DNA from: Algoriphagus algorifonticola
Lineage (GTDB): Bacteria > Bacteroidota > Bacteroidia > Cytophagales > Cyclobacteriaceae
DNA length: 64,000 nucleotides
Assembly: GCF_007655305.1 (NCBI RefSeq)
Contig: NZ_VLOG01000065.1
Coordinates: 124,001-188,000 of the forward strand
Reading direction: 5' to 3'
Shown: one piece after another, positions 60,608 through 64,000 of the stretch
How positions within the stretch are numbered: the first letter of the stretch is position 1
Layout: each line of letters opens with the position of its first letter
Made by a program: the position numbers and the translations under genes
Notes under the pieces: model-generated
Seen by the model: the letters and a program-made list of their open reading frames with translations, nothing else
Database searches by the model: none
Told to the model about the DNA's origin: nothing

Positions 60608-63600
60608 ATGCAAAAAGGGTTATACCGCTCAGAATTTGAGCATGACTCCTGCGGCATTGGCGCTGTGGTGGACTTGACTGGGAATCCCACTCATGAAACA
60701 ATCAGTGACGCCTTATATATGCTTAGCAATATGGAGCACCGAGGTGGCCGGGGTTCAGATCCTAAAACCGGAGACGGAGCAGGTGTATTAATTCAGGTTC
60801 CTCATGATTTCCTAAAAGATATTACCGCAAGGACAGAAATCAGTCTACCCGAAAAAGGATACTACGGGGTAGGCATGACATTTTTCCCTAGAAATAAGCA
60901 ACTTTTCAAAAAATCAAAAGAGCTCCTGAATCAGATTATTGAAGATCTGGATTTTGAGCTCATCGGCTATAGACCTGTTCCGGTAGATGAAACAGTTCCA
61001 GGATCAGGAGCATTGGAAGTTATGCCCAATATTGAGCAGCTTTTTGTCAAGCACAAAAAAGGGCTCACCGGGATTGCTTTGGAAAGAAAACTGTATGTAC
61101 TAAGAAACTTTGCTACTTCTGAGGTCAATTCCAAGATCCCTGGTGTCAACCAATCTTTCTATTTTGCCTCCTTCAGTAGCCTGACCTTAATCTACAAAGG
61201 TCAGTTGAGAACTGATCAGGTTTTACCCTTTTACAAGGATTTACAAAACGGTAAAATAGAATCTGCTTTTGCAATCGTCCATTCAAGATTTTCCACCAAT
61301 ACATTCCCTAATTGGAGATTGGCTCAACCATTCAGATTCCTTTCTCACAATGGTGAAATAAACACCATCAGAGGAAATTTGAATAAAATGAAATCCAAGG
61401 AAACGCTGATGAAAACTCAGTTTTTCTCGGATGAAGAACTGGAAAAACTGATGCCTATCACCAATAAGCTGAACTCAGACTCAGCCAACTTGGATGCCAT
61501 GGTGGAGCTATTGACATTGAGCGGAAGATCCTTGCCACATGCCATGATGATGCTGGTACCTGAGGCTTGGCAGGATAATGAGGTCATGGACAGAGACCGA
61601 AAGGCATTTTATAAATTTCACGCCTCCTTGGTGGAGCCCTGGGATGGTCCTGCAGCCCTTTTGTTTACAGATGGAAAATCAGTAGGCGCCACTTTGGATA
61701 GAAATGGTCTGAGACCACTTCGCTATTTCATCACCAAAGACCAACGATTAATCCTTTCCTCAGAAGCCGGAGCTTTGCCAATTCGGGAAGCTACAATTAC
61801 TGAAAAAGGTAGAATCAGTCCCGGAAGAATGCTTTGGGCCGACTTGGAAAAAGGGAAAGTACTCTTTGATGAGGAAGTCAAGGGAGAAATATGCCGAAAG
61901 CAGCCTTATGAACAATGGGTAAATGAACAGCGGATCAAGTTGAGGCTGGAGCCAGACCCGGAAACTTTGAGTCATCCATATTCCACAGAAAATATTAAGA
62001 AATGCCAAACGGTTTTTGGCTATACGTCTGAAGAACTGAAAGTGGTCCTAGGACCTATGGGTAAAAGCGGGCAAGAAGCCATCGGTTCCATGGGAGCAGA
62101 CACGCCGCTTGCTGTCTTATCCAAGCAAAGCCAACATATCGCCAATTATTTCAAACAATTATTTGCGCAGGTAAGTAATCCACCGATTGATCCGATTCGG
62201 GAGCGAATGGTGATGTCCCTCTTCACTAGAATTGGTGAAGGACACAATATACTAGAAGAAAGCCCTCAGCATACTCGACAAATCCATATCTCTCAGCCTG
62301 TCTTGCTCAACGAGTCTCTGGAAAAAATCCAGAATATGGAAGGCCAAGGCTATAGAGCTAAGAAGTTGTTTGCTCATTTCAATGCAGACCATCAGCCGGG
62401 CAGATTACTGGAGGCATTGGATAAGCTGTGTCAGGAAGCAGAGGATGCCATTGCCGAGCGGAAAAATATCCTGATCATTTCAGACAGAAATAGCAATGAA
62501 GAATGGGCACCAATTCCATCTTTATTGGCAATAGGTGCTGTGCATCATCACTTGGTTAAAAAGAAGATAAGAACCAAAGCTGGTTTGGTACTGGAATCAG
62601 GAGACATACGGGAAACCCATCATTTTGCAACAGCAATTGGTTATGGGGTTTCTGCGATCAATCCATATCTGGCGCTGGAGTCTTTATTGGACATGTTCCA
62701 AAAAGGCATGTTCCCGGAAGTAAAAGATCAGAAAACATTATTTTATAACTATCAAAAAGCCATAGGAAAAGGATTATTGAAGGTTCTTTCCAAAATGGGA
62801 ATTTCTACACTTCAATCTTATCAGGGAGCTCAGATTTTCGAAGCCATTGGATTAGGACCTGAAGTCATAGACAGATGCTTCAAAGGCACCATCTCCAGAA
62901 TCTCTGGCGTTTCATTTGATGAACTTGCGGAAGAGGTGTTGATCCGTCATAGAGCGGCTTATCATACAGAAAGTCCTGTTTTGGAAACCGGAGGTGTTTA
63001 CCAATGGAAAAGAAGGGGGGAAAAACACCTTTTCAATCCTGAAACCATCCATTTGCTTCAAAAGTCAACCCGACTCAACGATTACGGACTGTACAAGAAA
63101 TTTGCTGATAAAATTAACGAGCAATCTAAAGATGCTTTGACCTTGAGAGGATTATTTGAATTCAAAAAGAGAATTTCGGTACCTCTGGAAGAAGTAGAGC
63201 CAGCAGAAAGCATCATGAGAAGATTTGCAACAGGAGCTATGTCTTTTGGATCCATTTCTCATGAAGCTCATACTACACTTGCAATAGCCATGAACCGTAT
63301 CGGAGCTAAAAGCAATTCGGGAGAAGGCGGGGAGGATGAAATCCGTTTTCAGAAAAAAGAAAATGGGGATTGGGAAAGATCTGCGATAAAGCAAGTGGCA
63401 TCAGGAAGGTTTGGAGTAACCAGTAATTACCTGACCAATGCAGCAGAACTCCAAATTAAAATGGCACAGGGGGCCAAGCCTGGTGAGGGTGGACAATTAC
63501 CTGGCCACAAGGTAGACGAGTGGATAGGAAAAGTTCGCCATTCTACCCCTGGGGTAGGCCTCATTTCCCCTCCTCCACATCACGATATTTATTCAATTGA

Positions 63601-64000
63601 AGATTTGGCTCAGTTGATTTATGATTTGAAAAATGCCAATAGAAAGGCTAGAATCAATGTGAAGCTGGTATCCCAAGCCGGAGTTGGAACTGTGGCAGCG
63701 GGAGTAGCCAAGGCCATGGCTGATGTGATTTTGATTTCAGGAGCAGATGGAGGTACAGGTGCCTCTCCGCTCTCTTCCATCAGACATGCAGGATTGCCTT
63801 GGGAGCTGGGACTGTCAGAAGCGCATCAAACCTTAGTAAAAAATAACCTGAGAAGCAGAGTAGTGCTTCAGACGGATGGACAATTGAGAACCGGAAGAGA
63901 TTTGGCAATCGCAACACTTTTAGGTGCTGAGGAGTGGGGAATTTCAACCGCCGCCTTAGTAGTAGAAGGCTGTATTATGATGAGAAAATGTCATCTCAAC
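60608..64000 (+). CDS. gltB: Glutamate synthase large subunit, N-terminal part (3' end outside the window)
   Basis: The large (alpha) subunit of glutamate synthase makes glutamate from glutamine and 2-oxoglutarate. From the ATG at 60608 the frame is open to the last base (1131 codons; the family has about 1500). Domains in order: class II glutamine amidotransferase with nucleophile Cys15 in [10 protein letters not shown] (a short propeptide before it); central domain ([20 protein letters not shown]); FMN domain beginning [16 protein letters not shown] with SNSGEGGED, then [12 protein letters not shown] and [12 protein letters not shown]. It ends inside the iron-sulfur cysteine cluster ([10 protein letters not shown]). 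gltD is not visible. Confidence 0.96.
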   Translation, partial: MQKGLYRSEFEHDSCGIGAVVDLTGNPTHETISDALYMLSNMEHRGGRGSDPKTGDGAGVLIQVPHDFLKDITARTEISLPEKGYYGVGMTFFPRNKQLFKKSKELLNQIIEDLDFELIGYRPVPVDETVPGSGALEVMPNIEQLFVKHKKGLTGIALERKLYVLRNFATSEVNSKIPGVNQSFYFASFSSLTLIYKGQLRTDQVLPFYKDLQNGKIESAFAIVHSRFSTNTFPNWRLAQPFRFLSHNGEINTIRGNLNKMKSKETLMKTQFFSDEELEKLMPITNKLNSDSANLDAMVELLTLSGRSLPHAMMMLVPEAWQDNEVMDRDRKAFYKFHASLVEPWDGPAALLFTDGKSVGATLDRNGLRPLRYFITKDQRLILSSEAGALPIREATITEKGRISPGRMLWADLEKGKVLFDEEVKGEICRKQPYEQWVNEQRIKLRLEPDPETLSHPYSTENIKKCQTVFGYTSEELKVVLGPMGKSGQEAIGSMGADTPLAVLSKQSQHIANYFKQLFAQVSNPPIDPIRERMVMSLFTRIGEGHNILEESPQHTRQIHISQPVLLNESLEKIQNMEGQGYRAKKLFAHFNADHQPGRLLEALDKLCQEAEDAIAERKNILIISDRNSNEEWAPIPSLLAIGAVHHHLVKKKIRTKAGLVLESGDIRETHHFATAIGYGVSAINPYLALESLLDMFQKGMFPEVKDQKTLFYNYQKAIGKGLLKVLSKMGISTLQSYQGAQIFEAIGLGPEVIDRCFKGTISRISGVSFDELAEEVLIRHRAAYHTESPVLETGGVYQWKRRGEKHLFNPETIHLLQKSTRLNDYGLYKKFADKINEQSKDALTLRGLFEFKKRISVPLEEVEPAESIMRRFATGAMSFGSISHEAHTTLAIAMNRIGAKSNSGEGGEDEIRFQKKENGDWERSAIKQVASGRFGVTSNYLTNAAELQIKMAQGAKPGEGGQLPGHKVDEWIGKVRHSTPGVGLISPPPHHDIYSIEDLAQLIYDLKNANRKARINVKLVSQAGVGTVAAGVAKAMADVILISGADGGTGASPLSSIRHAGLPWELGLSEAHQTLVKNNLRSRVVLQTDGQLRTGRDLAIATLLGAEEWGISTAALVVEGCIMMRKCHLN

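Overview
The window looks like chromosomal DNA from a Bacteroidota of the order Cytophagales, most like Algoriphagus or another Cyclobacteriaceae. The evidence is a gliding-associated gldE beside mutY and ssb, a MurF-Alr fusion, LytS/LytTR two-component pairs, a TonB-dependent receptor with a carboxypeptidase-like N-terminal domain, a DUF4221-type lipoprotein, promoters of the TTG-N19-TAnnTTTG type, and almost no Shine-Dalgarno sequences. It is mostly housekeeping DNA with short accessory patches. No rRNA, tRNA or CRISPR array was seen.

Layout. 0-4.5 kb: 3' end of uvrA, a LytS-type kinase with its LytTR regulator, and a second LytTR regulator. 4.7-5.3 kb: a DUF433/DUF5615 toxin-antitoxin-like pair whose toxin seems frameshifted. 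5.7-7.6 kb: CASTOR/POLLUX-like ion channel. 7.8-12.8 kb: a small membrane-anchored protein and a long AsmA-like protein, flanked by two gaps filled with the same mosaic of short repeats. 12.8-21.9 kb (minus strand): PIN-PhoH ATPase, SNF2 helicase, and lspA with ileS. The IleRS carries an altered HIGH motif (GIHH). 21.9-22.7 kb: a GC-rich structured element and a hairpin-rich repeat in two copies. 22.7-34.5 kb: universal stress protein, a HigBA-like pair, an RsmB-like methyltransferase, prmC, an alpha/beta hydrolase, dxs, and the operon scpA - flippase-like membrane protein - murF/alr.

34.6-39.5 kb holds a Kv-type channel and then an accessory patch. The patch contains an ORF that looks like a DUF4145/HsdR start joined to the tail of an HsdS, an orphan small ORF, and a tight minus-strand operon XRE - ImmA/IrrE peptidase - PIN protein - unknown protein. 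A divergent gene encodes a short XRE protein that may be truncated. This operon is the best candidate for an undescribed toxin-antitoxin or defence module.

40-54 kb: a CLC protein with fluoride-type motifs, a TIGR01777 epimerase, three tandem PLDc_N mini-proteins (one only 57 aa), an M14 peptidase, an amidohydrolase, a MITE-like element, then a TonB receptor, a TPR-like protein, a LytS/LytTR pair, a membrane protein and a DUF4221-like lipoprotein. 54-64 kb: RNase G, a 29-aa basic protein resembling bS22/mS38, a TPR protein, HU, mutY, ssb, gldE, and the first 1131 codons of gltB, which runs off the end.

All functional names come from motif recognition by eye; no database search was run.
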